The notes under the pieces are model-generated. The model saw only the letters and a list, made by a program, of their open reading frames with translations. It was not told the origin of the DNA and searched no databases. From Salinivirgaceae bacterium (lineage in GTDB: Bacteria > Bacteroidota > Bacteroidia > Bacteroidales > SZUA-534), in assembly GCA_017527435.1 (NCBI GenBank), contig JAFXQB010000002.1, positions 1-64,000 on the forward strand: a DNA stretch of 64,000 bases, read 5' to 3'. A program made the position numbers and the translations under genes. Of this stretch, positions 17,649-27,182 are shown one piece after another (position 1 is the first letter of the stretch; each line of letters opens with the position of its first letter).

Positions 17649-18411
17649 AAATAATATAGATGTTGATGTAATAAGATCCGGCAGAAGAGGATATGCTATT
17701 CCATTCATATGTTTATTTGTTGGTTTGTTTTTTATAATCGATTCATTTTTGAATGCAGATAATTTTAAAATTAAAGCTAGAGGAGAAATAATGTCCGTAT
17801 CTAAAGATTCAACATCGTTAAATATTAAAGGCATAGAAATACCTTTTTATATGCGTGATGACATGGACAGAACAAAGATTCATATTGGTGATTACGCAGA
17901 AATGTTGTATTCAATAGAATCCCCCCATTATAATACTATTGAGCAATTGAAAATCAATGGAAATATGATCTACAAGTTCAGTTGGTGGAGAAATAATAAA
18001 GTTCATGTTTGGTTTGCGCTAATTGGTGCGATACTTATTCCTATCGTAGTAAAAGAACGTAATGAAGATGTTCGCAAAGGCGAATTTGATACTGCAGGCC
18101 CCATTATAAGAACATTGGTAAAAGTCTATCCCGAAGATAATGACAACGAGCCAACTGACATAGACTACAAAGAACATTCATCAATAATAAATGAAGAAAA
18201 TCTTGTCTATGACAGCGATATGGATTATTCAGTCTATAAAACTGATGACAAAGAAATAATATCGGTGGTGTTCAGTGATGAGAATGGAGCTTACTGCCGT
18301 TATTTTACATTACCCGATACCGAAGGGGAAGATTATTCGCAACTTGCAGAATTAGCAAGCGACATACGCAATAATGCCGAGAATTACGCGGAAATAGAAA
18401 TTGATGCTTGA
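17635..18411 (+). CDS. Two-pass membrane protein of unknown function
   Basis: 258 residues; a second ATG at 17638 is equally possible. Two hydrophobic segments are visible: about 20-40 (AIPFICLFVGLFFIIDSFL) and about 122-142 (VHVWFALIGAILIPIVV). Between them lies an 80-residue beta-rich domain that resembles periplasmic DUF-type domains (KARGEIMSVSKDSTSLNI). The C-terminal half (about 145-258) is acidic and probably cytoplasmic. No family recognised. The gene is notably A+T-rich and carries no signal peptide, unlike its neighbours, so it may have been acquired together with the decayed frame just upstream. Confidence 0.55.
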   Translation: MMKNKNNIDVDVIRSGRRGYAIPFICLFVGLFFIIDSFLNADNFKIKARGEIMSVSKDSTSLNIKGIEIPFYMRDDMDRTKIHIGDYAEMLYSIESPHYNTIEQLKINGNMIYKFSWWRNNKVHVWFALIGAILIPIVVKERNEDVRKGEFDTAGPIIRTLVKVYPEDNDNEPTDIDYKEHSSIINEENLVYDSDMDYSVYKTDDKEIISVVFSDENGAYCRYFTLPDTEGEDYSQLAELASDIRNNAENYAEIEIDA

Positions 18412-18442
18412 TTTTATCACCGCATTTTGGCAAGTTGTTGTC

Positions 18443-18470
18443 AATCTGCGTTATCTGCGTCATCTGTGCG
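18443..18470. repeat. Short TCTGCGT-type repeat, copy 1
   Basis: Three imperfect units of about 9 bases, (A)TCTGCGTTATCTGCGTC..., ending 208 bases before the CE1 start. Similar copies occur at 19960-20000 and 34108-34138. The remaining part of this gap (18412-18677) shows no gene. Confidence 0.5.
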
Positions 18471-18674
18471 ATAAAACAATTCTGTGTCCACACCATCGGG
18501 ACAATGCGCGAAAACAGCCGCCGTCCGCCGCCATTCGCCGCAAGGCAAAACAAAAAATCTACGAACACCAATCTGCGGCGCACGAATAAGCCGATTTTCA
18601 ATATTGCAGAAAATTGTGGTTAAAAACCATTTAATTATGTTTGCCAATATGAATTTAATGTCAAAAAACTATAA

Positions 18675-19826
<1,152 letters not shown>

Positions 19827-19839
19827 GTTGGAAGTTATA

Positions 19840-19945
19840 AGTATTTAAGTTATAAGTTATTAATTCGAATGTTGAAACGCTTCGCTGTTGAACAGGTTGA
19901 ACAAGTTTAAGAGTTGAGAAGTTGAGAGGTTAAGAATTTAAGACG
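19840..19945. repeat. Drifting low-complexity array upstream of GH43
   Basis: Short imperfect units such as TTATAAGT, TTAAGT, GTTGAGAAG and GGTTAAG repeat with drift. An embedded CGCTTCGCTGTT (about 19877) is the reverse complement of AACAGCGAAGCG in the array at 22912-23062. No open frame. Confidence 0.5.
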
Positions 19946-19959
19946 CCTTGATATTGAAA

Positions 19960-20000
19960 AATCTGCGTTAATCTGTTGAATCTGTGTCATCTGCGTTCAA
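19960..20000. repeat. Short TCTGCGT-type repeat, copy 2
   Basis: Four degenerate units (ATCTGCGTTA, ATCTGTTGA, ATCTGTGTC, ATCTGCGTTC) end 35 bases before the GH43 start. Confidence 0.5.
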
Positions 20001-20034
20001 CATCGAATTAAAAATCGAAAATCAGAAATCAAAA

Positions 20035-21033
20035 ATGAACAAGAACCTTATTTTCGGGCTGGCTCTGCTGGCGGTGGGCTGCACGGCGCAGCAATCGCAA
20101 AACACCTTCACATTTGAAGGCAACCCGCTCATTCGCAATAAGTTCACTGCCGACCCCGCACCAATGGTTTCGGGCGACAGGCTCTATCTGTACGTTGGCC
20201 ACGACGAGTTCTATCCTGGTCAGGACAGCGCTGGCGGCGGCAAGGAATTCAACATCACCGAGTGGCTCTGCTACTCGACCGCCGATATGAAAACCTGGAC
20301 CGACCACGGCTCGGTGCTGCGCCCTGGCGATTTTGCGTGGGCCGACACCGTGACACCCAAAGTGGGTACGGCCTGGGCTGCGCAAGTGGTTGAGCGCGAC
20401 GGCAAATTCTACTACTACATCACCTGCCAAGGCAAGCAGCCGTACTCGGGTTACGCCATCGGTGTGGCTGTGAGCGACTCGCCGACGGGTCCGTTTGTTG
20501 ACGCAGTCGGTAAGCCAATTATTTGTGACACAATGACTTCGAATGGTGCTCGCGGCTGGTGGAACGACATCGACCCGACCGTTTACATCGACGGCGACGA
20601 CGCCTGGCTCTGCTGGGGCAACGGCACCTGCTTTATGGCCAAACTCAAACCCAATATGATTGAGTTAGACAGTGATATTCAGGTGGTTAACGTACCGAAA
20701 TACACCGAAGGCCCGTGGCTCACAAAGCGCAACGACACCTGCTACCTGATTTACGCGTCGTGGGGCCGTGGCGGCGAAGCCATCGACTATGCCACAGCGC
20801 AGTCGTTCAGCGGCCCGTGGACACCCCGCGGACAGGTTACGGACGAAGCCGCGAACAGTTTCACAATCCATCCTGGGGTGGTTGAGTTCAACGGCAAATG
20901 GTGGCTGTTCTACCACAACGCCACGCTCGAAATCGACGGCGTGAAGGGCGCCATCGGACGCCGCTCGGTGTGCGTTGACGAAATGGAATTCAACGCCGAC
21001 GGAACAATCAAATTCGTTAATCAGACAAAATAA
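20035..21033 (+). CDS. GH43-family glycosidase (beta-xylosidase / alpha-L-arabinofuranosidase type), lipoprotein
   Basis: 332 residues from ATG 20035. The start MNKNLIFGLALLAVGC gives a signal with a lipobox cysteine at 16. A single five-bladed propeller is present. The catalytic base Asp40 lies in TADPAPM, the pKa-tuning Asp in WNDIDPTVY (about 178), and the general acid Glu in TEGPW (about 228). These three motifs are diagnostic of GH43. The protein has no extra CBM. Such enzymes remove arabinose or xylose from arabinoxylan. It lies only six bases before the first GH97 gene, so the two form an operon. An in-frame upstream ATG at 19984 lies in repeat DNA and is rejected. Confidence 0.87.
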   Translation: MNKNLIFGLALLAVGCTAQQSQNTFTFEGNPLIRNKFTADPAPMVSGDRLYLYVGHDEFYPGQDSAGGGKEFNITEWLCYSTADMKTWTDHGSVLRPGDFAWADTVTPKVGTAWAAQVVERDGKFYYYITCQGKQPYSGYAIGVAVSDSPTGPFVDAVGKPIICDTMTSNGARGWWNDIDPTVYIDGDDAWLCWGNGTCFMAKLKPNMIELDSDIQVVNVPKYTEGPWLTKRNDTCYLIYASWGRGGEAIDYATAQSFSGPWTPRGQVTDEAANSFTIHPGVVEFNGKWWLFYHNATLEIDGVKGAIGRRSVCVDEMEFNADGTIKFVNQTK

Positions 21034-21039
21034 ATTGAT

Positions 21040-22911
21040 ATGAAAAGACGCAGTGCCATATCGTTGTTTGCGATTGCAATCGCTTTGATTTCAGCAAGTT
21101 GCAGTTCAAAAAAAGAACAAGTCGCAGTTTCGCCCGACGGACGGATAACCGTTTATGCCGAAGCGGGCAAGTATTTTGTGAAATATCTTGATAATGACGC
21201 ACTTACAATTGCCCGAATCGGCTACGACAGCCTTGCCGCCGCACCCGAACTGAAATTCGCGCAAGCGGTGAGCGCCGACTACACAATGCTTGCGGGCAAA
21301 CGGTCGCACTGCACCAATCAGGCCAACGAGTACACGGCCGCGCTAGACGCGAACACCGACCTGATTTTCCGCGTCTATAACAACGGAATCGCCTTCCGCT
21401 ATCAGTTCCACAACGTGGCCGAGCCAATGGTAATCCCCACAGAATTAACATCTTACGAGATTCAGGAAGGCACGCGCCGCTGGTTTATGCAGTGGGCCGA
21501 GTCGTACGAAGGATTTTTCACGCCCGACACCACCGCAAAGCAGAAGGCAGTGTTCAGTTTTTCAGGCACTTTCGTGAAAAACGGCTGGTGCTGCCGCTGG
21601 TCGTACCCTGCGCTTATGCAGTCTTCGGACAGCGTTTTCGTGCTTTTGAGCGAATCGGGCGTGGGCGCCGACAACAGCGCTTCGTGCCTTTGGAACGACG
21701 GCGACAACATCGAGATTTTCAACGTCCGCCCCGACAAGAACGAGACCGAAATCAATGGCTCGTACCTGACGCCGTGGCGCGTGGCCATCATCGGCAATCT
21801 GGCTGATATTGTGGAATCTACGCTGATTACCGACGTGGCCGACGACTGCCAAATCGACGACACCAAATGGATTGAGCCTGGTGTGGTTTCGTGGATTTAC
21901 TGGGCCTACAATCACGGCTCGAACGACTACAACATCATCAAAAAATATGTGGATTTGGCTGTCAGTCTGAAACTTCCGTACGCGCTCATCGACGCCGAAT
22001 GGGACGAAATGAAGGACGGCAAAACCATTGAAGACGCCGTGCGATACGCTGTCAGTCAGGGTGTTAAGCCGCTGATTTGGTACAGTTCGTCGGTTGGCTG
22101 GATTGACGGCGCGCCTGGGCCGAAGTTCCGCCTGAACAAGCCCGAAGACCGCGAGCGTGAGTTTGCGTGGCTTGAGAAAATCGGGGTTGCGGGCGTGAAA
22201 ATCGACTTTTTCTCGGGCGACAATCAAATGAATATGAGTTATTGCATCGACTTGCTGCAATCGGCTGCACGTCACCATCTTATGGTGAATTTCCACGGCG
22301 CCACCCTGCCGCGCGGCTGGCAGCGCACCTACCCCAATCTGTTGAGCACCGAAGCGGTTTACGGCGCCGAGTGGTACAACAACGTGCCGACCTTCACCAA
22401 CAAGGCCGCCGCACACAACGCCACGCTGCCGTTCACGCGCAATGTTGTCGGCTCAATGGACTACACGCCGTGCGCTTTTTCCGATTCGCAGCATCCGCAC
22501 ATCACCACGCACGCCCACGAGTTGGCGCTGACGGTGCTCTTTGAGTCGGGCTTGCAGCACCTTGCCGACCGCCCCGAGAGCCTTCTGGCGCAGCCGCAGG
22601 AAGTGCAAAACTTCTTCGGACAGTTGCCTGCCGCTTGGGACGAGACAAAATTTGTTGGCGGCTATCCTGCTGATTATGCGGTTGTTGCGCGCCAAAGCAA
22701 CGGCAAATGGTACGTTGCGGGCATCAACGGCACCGACAATGAACGCGAAATTGCTGTGAATCTTGATTTTATAAAAGACGGGAAGTTCACAATGTTCGCC
22801 GACAGCGGCAACACCGACAGCCCGTGGACAATCGAAAATATCGACGCCAACAGTCTGCCCAAAATGGTGAAAATGCAGCCGCGCGGGGGATTTGTGATTG
22901 CGGAAGAGTAA
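21040..22911 (+). CDS. GH97 glycoside hydrolase, lipoprotein (copy 1)
   Basis: 623 residues, lipobox at Cys21 (LISASC). The N-terminal beta-sandwich (about 30-290) ends near TPWRVAIIG, and the TIM barrel (about 295-540) begins with GVVSWIYWAYNHGSNDY. The segment GVKIDFFSGDNQ carries an Asp at the position of the nucleophile in retaining GH97 alpha-galactosidases, and NFHGATLPRGWQRTYPN with STEAVYGAEW supplies conserved acidic residues. A retaining enzyme is therefore more likely than the inverting SusB type, but the sugar specificity (galactose, glucose or other) cannot be read. A C-terminal beta domain ends FVIAEE. Operon with GH43. Confidence 0.87.
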   Translation: MKRRSAISLFAIAIALISASCSSKKEQVAVSPDGRITVYAEAGKYFVKYLDNDALTIARIGYDSLAAAPELKFAQAVSADYTMLAGKRSHCTNQANEYTAALDANTDLIFRVYNNGIAFRYQFHNVAEPMVIPTELTSYEIQEGTRRWFMQWAESYEGFFTPDTTAKQKAVFSFSGTFVKNGWCCRWSYPALMQSSDSVFVLLSESGVGADNSASCLWNDGDNIEIFNVRPDKNETEINGSYLTPWRVAIIGNLADIVESTLITDVADDCQIDDTKWIEPGVVSWIYWAYNHGSNDYNIIKKYVDLAVSLKLPYALIDAEWDEMKDGKTIEDAVRYAVSQGVKPLIWYSSSVGWIDGAPGPKFRLNKPEDREREFAWLEKIGVAGVKIDFFSGDNQMNMSYCIDLLQSAARHHLMVNFHGATLPRGWQRTYPNLLSTEAVYGAEWYNNVPTFTNKAAAHNATLPFTRNVVGSMDYTPCAFSDSQHPHITTHAHELALTVLFESGLQHLADRPESLLAQPQEVQNFFGQLPAAWDETKFVGGYPADYAVVARQSNGKWYVAGINGTDNEREIAVNLDFIKDGKFTMFADSGNTDSPWTIENIDANSLPKMVKMQPRGGFVIAEE

Positions 22912-23062
22912 AAGTTTAGGGGGTAAGAGTTTAGGGGTTAGAATGCTAAAAAGTTAAGAATTTAGAAAGTTGAAAATGGTTAGTTATCTAATCTAAACAG
23001 CGAAGCGGCTAACCCCTAAACGATTCACCGATTAAACAGTTAAACGATTAAACAATAAAAAA
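22912..23062. repeat. Drifting low-complexity array between the two GH97 genes
   Basis: Units like GTTTAGGGG, AAGTTAAG and GATTAAACA repeat imperfectly. The middle holds AACAGCGAAGCG, found inverted at about 19877. The array runs to the start codon of the second GH97 gene. Confidence 0.5.
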
Positions 23063-24970
23063 ATGAACAAACGCTCACTTCTGATTTGTGCCCTTGCGTG
23101 CATCTTCTTATCGGCTGTATGTCTGATAGTTGCGTTGCTGGGTGCTTCGAGTGCCGCCGACGGCAAGTTCGACCAAAAATTGGGCCTGACATCGCCCAAC
23201 GGCAAAATCCGTTTCCAATGCGAATTGAACGTCGATAACATTCCGTCGCTCAACGTCTATTATATGACTGACGGTGAATGGGATAAGGTGATTTCAATTC
23301 CAAAATTCGGACTCACAGAAGGGGCTGACGCTTTTCTGTCGTACAAAAACGCATCGAAAACCATCGACATCCAAGACAACTATAAAATGCTGTCGGGCAA
23401 GCGTTTGCACTGCATCAATCAGGCAACCGAGCGCACCTTCAGTTTTGTCGACCGCAACAACCGCACGCAGAACGTTATTGTGCGCGCCTACAACAACGGC
23501 GTGGCTTTCCGCTTTGCGCTGGCCAAGGGCTATAGCGAGTGCAACTTCCTGCAAGAGCAGACCACCTACCATTTTGCCGATTCGGCCAAACGCTGGCTGC
23601 AGCGCTTCGACGACTCGTACGAAAAGTTTTACTGGCCAAATCCGAAGGAACGCGAAGGCTGCCACTGGGCCTACCCGTCGCTTTTTGAGCCGAAGGATAG
23701 TCTGTATATTCTTATCACAGAAGCAGATATGACAGGCAAAAACAGTGGTTCAAGTTTGAGAAACACCGCCGCGTCGAGTTACAAAATCCAAAACGACGAA
23801 AACCGCCTTGCGTTGAGCGACGGCTGGCAGACGCCGTGGCGCGTGGCCATCATCGGGTCACTGGCCGACGTGGTGGAATCGACTCTAGTGACGGACGTGA
23901 GCACGCCGTGCAGAATTGCTGATAATGAATGGATTAAGCCTGGTGTGGCATCGTGGATTTACTGGGCCTACAACCACGGTTCGAGCGATTATCAGATTGT
24001 AAAACAATACATTGACTTGGCCGCCGAACTGAAACTGCCCTACACGCTCATCGACGCCGAATGGGACGAAATGCACGGCGGCAACATCTACGAAGCCATC
24101 GCCTACGCGAAACAGAAGGGCGTGAAACTGCTAATGTGGTATAATTCAACCACTAAATGGGTTGACCGCGCCCCTGGACCGAAATATCGGCTGAACAAGG
24201 CCGAAGACCGCGAAAAAGAGTTTAAGTGGCTGGAAGATAATGGCATAGCAGGCGTTAAAATCGATTTTTTTGAAGGCGACAAGCAGCGCACAAACCAATA
24301 TTGCATTGAACTGCTCGAGAGTGCCGCAAAGCACCATTTGCTGGTCAATTTCCACGGCGCCACACTGCCGCGCGGCTGGCAGCGGACCTACCCGAATCTG
24401 GTTAGTACAGAAGCAGTTATGGGTGCCGAATGGTACAACAACGCCCCATTCCTGACCGACAGGGCCGCAATGCACAACGCCACTCTGCCGTTCACCCGCG
24501 GCGTGGTGGGCTCAATGGACTACACACCTTGCACCTTCACCGATTCGCAGTTTCCGCACATCACCACGCACGCCCACGAGTTGGCACTGACGGTGCTCTT
24601 TGAGTCGGCGCTGCTGCACCTTGCCGACCGCCCGACAAGTTACCTGTCGCAACCAACTGAAGTTCAGCGGTTCTTCACCAACCTGCCGACCGTTTGGAAC
24701 GAGACGAAACTCGTTTGCGGCTACCCTGGCGAGTATGCCGTAATGGCCCGCGAGCGCAACGGCAAATGGTATGTGGCTGGTATCAACGGCAGCGACAGCG
24801 AACGTGAAATTGCTCTGAATCTTGATTTTATCAATGGCGGCAAGTTCAAAATGTTCGCCGACAGCGGCAATCCCGACAACCCGTGGACAATTACCAATAT
24901 TGACGCCAACAATCTGCCCAAAGCAGTGAAATTGCTGCCACGCGGGGGATTTGTGATTGCGGGGGAGTAG
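23063..24970 (+). CDS. GH97 glycoside hydrolase (copy 2)
   Basis: 635 residues, a tandem duplicate of the preceding gene with strong identity through the barrel (ASWIYWAYNHGSSDY, LIDAEWDEM, GVKIDFFEGDKQ, NFHGATLPRGWQRTYPN, STEAVMGAEW, GSMDYTPC). The N-terminus has a long hydrophobic segment (about 6-28) that acts as signal or anchor; a lipobox is not clear. The N-terminal sandwich has diverged more than the barrel. The same nucleophile-type Asp is kept. Function as for copy 1, probably with shifted specificity. It is followed by its own terminator at 25059. Confidence 0.86.
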   Translation: MNKRSLLICALACIFLSAVCLIVALLGASSAADGKFDQKLGLTSPNGKIRFQCELNVDNIPSLNVYYMTDGEWDKVISIPKFGLTEGADAFLSYKNASKTIDIQDNYKMLSGKRLHCINQATERTFSFVDRNNRTQNVIVRAYNNGVAFRFALAKGYSECNFLQEQTTYHFADSAKRWLQRFDDSYEKFYWPNPKEREGCHWAYPSLFEPKDSLYILITEADMTGKNSGSSLRNTAASSYKIQNDENRLALSDGWQTPWRVAIIGSLADVVESTLVTDVSTPCRIADNEWIKPGVASWIYWAYNHGSSDYQIVKQYIDLAAELKLPYTLIDAEWDEMHGGNIYEAIAYAKQKGVKLLMWYNSTTKWVDRAPGPKYRLNKAEDREKEFKWLEDNGIAGVKIDFFEGDKQRTNQYCIELLESAAKHHLLVNFHGATLPRGWQRTYPNLVSTEAVMGAEWYNNAPFLTDRAAMHNATLPFTRGVVGSMDYTPCTFTDSQFPHITTHAHELALTVLFESALLHLADRPTSYLSQPTEVQRFFTNLPTVWNETKLVCGYPGEYAVMARERNGKWYVAGINGSDSEREIALNLDFINGGKFKMFADSGNPDNPWTITNIDANNLPKAVKLLPRGGFVIAGE

Positions 24971-25058
24971 GAAAATCAGACTTTGTAACCGCGATTAATT
25001 TAATAGCGGTTAAATTAACGGTGATTAAATTGGCGGCTGAGGCCTAACATAACATAGG

Positions 25059-25087
25059 CGGGGATTTTTAATCCCCGTTTTTTGTAT
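25059..25087 (+). terminator. Terminator of GH97 copy 2
   Basis: CGGGGATT (25059-25066) pairs with AATCCCCG (25070-25077), followed by a T run. Confidence 0.8.
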
Positions 25088-25253
25088 ACGCAATCGTCAA
25101 AGCCTTGAACGGACTAAACTGAAAAACCGCAATTGAAATATACACCGCACCTTTTCGGGGGAAAAACTAATTTTTTTCAGTTACGCAAAAAGGCTGCGCA
25201 ATGGGAGTTTTCTTTTGCAGCGTCGAAAAACAAAAAAACTCAAAAATTCCCAA

Positions 25254-25288
25254 AACCTGCGCGGCAATCTCGCGCAGGTTGGTTTTTT
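25254..25288 (+). terminator. Terminator-like hairpin before the PD-(D/E)XK gene
   Basis: AACCTGCGCG (25254-25263) pairs perfectly with CGCGCAGGTT (25271-25280), followed by GGTTTTTT, 30 bases before the next start. It could end transcripts entering the island or attenuate the nuclease gene. Its sequence resembles elements at 27113 and 31251. Confidence 0.6.
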
Positions 25289-25317
25289 ATTTGTGACGGG
25301 AATTTGATATAATTGCT

Positions 25318-26778
25318 ATGTTTTTAATTATGACTTCAATGGATAACAAGACAATTGATAACAAAAAAGATTGGTCAAAGGAAATCATTGATTTTTACAA
25401 CTGTGAAGAGTATCAAAAACTTAATGAATACTACAATCGTAGCACAATATTTGAAGTGTTAGGAATTCAACGTAACGAAACAAGGCATAGCAAATTTCTG
25501 AAATGGTTGTTAGACCCAACGTCTAATCACCAATTGGGTGATGTTCCTTTGAGGAAGTTTCTTCGATTGCTATCTACAGGGATTAAAGATGAAGAACTGA
25601 AAACAAAATTTTTGTCGAATAAGTATACGATTTCCGATTGTATAATAGGGACAGAATGGAATTTAAATCAACAAAAAGACAAAATTGGACGTGTTGATTT
25701 ATATATATCGTTTAAAATCGGGAATAACGATAATGATAGTGAGGTCGCAATTGTTATAGAAAACAAAATTAATGCGAATGAAGAGACGATACCTGTATCA
25801 AAAATTAACGATGAAGATGCAAAAAAATACTTTGACAAAATAAAAAATGAAACTGGTAAAATTGGACAAACTGAATTTTACCAGTATTGTATAGAAAAAA
25901 ATGGGGAAAAAAACAATAATATATTCGTTTATCTTACCCCTGACGGTAGGGATTGTAAGTCAAAAGATTATATAAAAATCACATATCAAAATATTGTGGA
26001 CGATGTTATTGACCCAATATTGTTAATGAATTTGGCAACAGAAACGCGATTCTTTATTAAGGAGTATTTAAGAACATTAAGTATTCTGGCCGCAAATGAT
26101 GAAGAAAATAACAGTGAGAAAAAAACATTAAAAACAATTATTGCTACTTCCAAAAGTGAGACTGAATGTTTGGAAAAATTAGGAAAAGACAGAAAAGAAC
26201 TGATTAAAGAAGCCTTTAAAAATCGGGATAATGATGACGCAGAAGGTTGGAAAGAAAAATGTTTAAAAGATTTTTGGGATAGAAACAAAACTTTGCTGGC
26301 GTCTATTTTAAAAGTAACAGATAACAAGAAATATCTGACGATAACGAAAGAGAGATGTCAAAATCAAATAATCATTTATTACAATGGTAATAAAATGGAA
26401 TCATATAACGAATTCCCTTTGAAAGTGATTGAAGATTATGTGAAAAATGAGAAAATAACAGATATAGAGGCTTTACGAGATAAATTTGGAACAAGAAAAA
26501 AAGGTAATACAGTACAAATGTTTGCCACAGAAGGTCAATTTCGTGAGTTCCAAAAAGAAAAAACAAAAAATTATTGGTCAAAGGACTATGCCATAACACT
26601 GGATGGCGGTGAAAAAATATACGTAACAAAAGTGTGGAAAAATATTGACAATACTAAAGACGAGCCCAATCATAATCTGCGAAGATTTATAGGCATACTA
26701 GAAAAGGATTCTGATTATATTGTAGGAGGCAACGACAATTTGATTACGATAACAACCAAAAAGAAAATCACCGAATAA
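25318..26778 (+). CDS. PD-(D/E)XK nuclease-superfamily protein
   Basis: 486 residues; ATGs at 25330 and 25339 are alternative starts. The segment ETRHSKFLKWLLDP near residue 54 and the core GRVDLYISF (Asp127) ... AIVIENK (Glu148, Lys150) form the D-ExK active site of the PD-(D/E)XK_4-type family, orphan nucleases often found in defence and mobile regions. The C-terminal third is Lys/Glu-rich with a small terminal domain (about 420-486) that I cannot name. There is no methylase or specificity subunit next to it. Strong A+T bias compared with the GH97 genes suggests transfer. A terminator-like hairpin lies just upstream, and a broken XRE gene lies downstream. Confidence 0.7.
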   Translation: MFLIMTSMDNKTIDNKKDWSKEIIDFYNCEEYQKLNEYYNRSTIFEVLGIQRNETRHSKFLKWLLDPTSNHQLGDVPLRKFLRLLSTGIKDEELKTKFLSNKYTISDCIIGTEWNLNQQKDKIGRVDLYISFKIGNNDNDSEVAIVIENKINANEETIPVSKINDEDAKKYFDKIKNETGKIGQTEFYQYCIEKNGEKNNNIFVYLTPDGRDCKSKDYIKITYQNIVDDVIDPILLMNLATETRFFIKEYLRTLSILAANDEENNSEKKTLKTIIATSKSETECLEKLGKDRKELIKEAFKNRDNDDAEGWKEKCLKDFWDRNKTLLASILKVTDNKKYLTITKERCQNQIIIYYNGNKMESYNEFPLKVIEDYVKNEKITDIEALRDKFGTRKKGNTVQMFATEGQFREFQKEKTKNYWSKDYAITLDGGEKIYVTKVWKNIDNTKDEPNHNLRRFIGILEKDSDYIVGGNDNLITITTKKKITE

Positions 26779-26821
26779 ACCGTTTCAAATTCACTCCACC
26801 CCCTTCTGCATAATCTGCACA

Positions 26822-27020
26822 TTAAGAGCATTTTTCCAACTTGCATATAGTTTCAAGCGAAAGGTTTTCTTCGCCTTTCAGCAAACGCGAAACATATTGC
26901 GGTGAACAGTGCATTCGTTCGGCTAATTGCTTATGTGTTAGCCCCTGTCCGCCCATAGTCGTTTAATTGTAATTTCTCTTGAATGAGGATTCGTTAGTTT
27001 ATTTCTATTGCGGCAGCCAT
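26822..27020 (-). pseudogene. Frameshifted XRE-family HTH repressor/antitoxin
   Basis: The minus strand encodes a typical helix-turn-helix, GLTHKQLAERMHCSPQYVSR, then LLKGEENLSLETICKLEKCS and a stop at 26822. The open frame starts at ATG 26956 (44 codons). In another frame just upstream lies REITIKRLWADRG, which would be its natural first helix. The join is in a GGGG run, consistent with a one-base loss. A further start (MAAAIEIN) at 27020 is again out of frame. A gene of about 65 residues is therefore broken at least twice, unless the assembly is wrong in the G run. Confidence 0.55.
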
Positions 27021-27112
27021 AATTCTACTGTCTAATACGAATCAAAAACTATGTTTAAATCAGCAGTTTACGTGTAATTTGTGTAAAATTTCAAAAAAAT
27101 ATAAAAATTCTT

Positions 27113-27156
27113 CAAACCTATGCGCGGGTCTCGCACACCTTGACTCTTCTTTTGCA
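27113..27156 (+). repeat. Upstream element A of the accessory island, copy 1
   Basis: Starts CAAACCT, contains TCGCACACCTTG and ends TCTTTTGC. It aligns with 31251-31294 with one gap and few differences. It precedes the DnaG-like gene by about 27 bases. Confidence 0.5.
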
Positions 27157-27182
27157 GCGGATAATTGATAAAAACAATCTGT

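Noticed and set aside
19984..20034. Upstream in-frame ATG for the GH43 gene
   Set aside because: Would place a repeat-derived hydrophilic stretch before the lipoprotein signal peptide.
21562..22416. 284-codon open frame antisense to GH97 copy 1
   Set aside because: Shadow of the conserved GH97 barrel; the same shadow appears opposite copy 2 because of homology.
19840..23062. CRISPR array
   Set aside because: The repeats in the intergenic arrays are short, drift from unit to unit and have no unique spacers; no cas genes.
25254..25288. Riboswitch before the nuclease gene
   Set aside because: Only a single perfect hairpin with a T run; no aptamer-like multi-stem structure.
26941..26956. Assembly error in the GGGG run of the XRE gene
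   Set aside because: Possible, but a second frame break further upstream makes genuine decay more likely; cannot be settled without reads.
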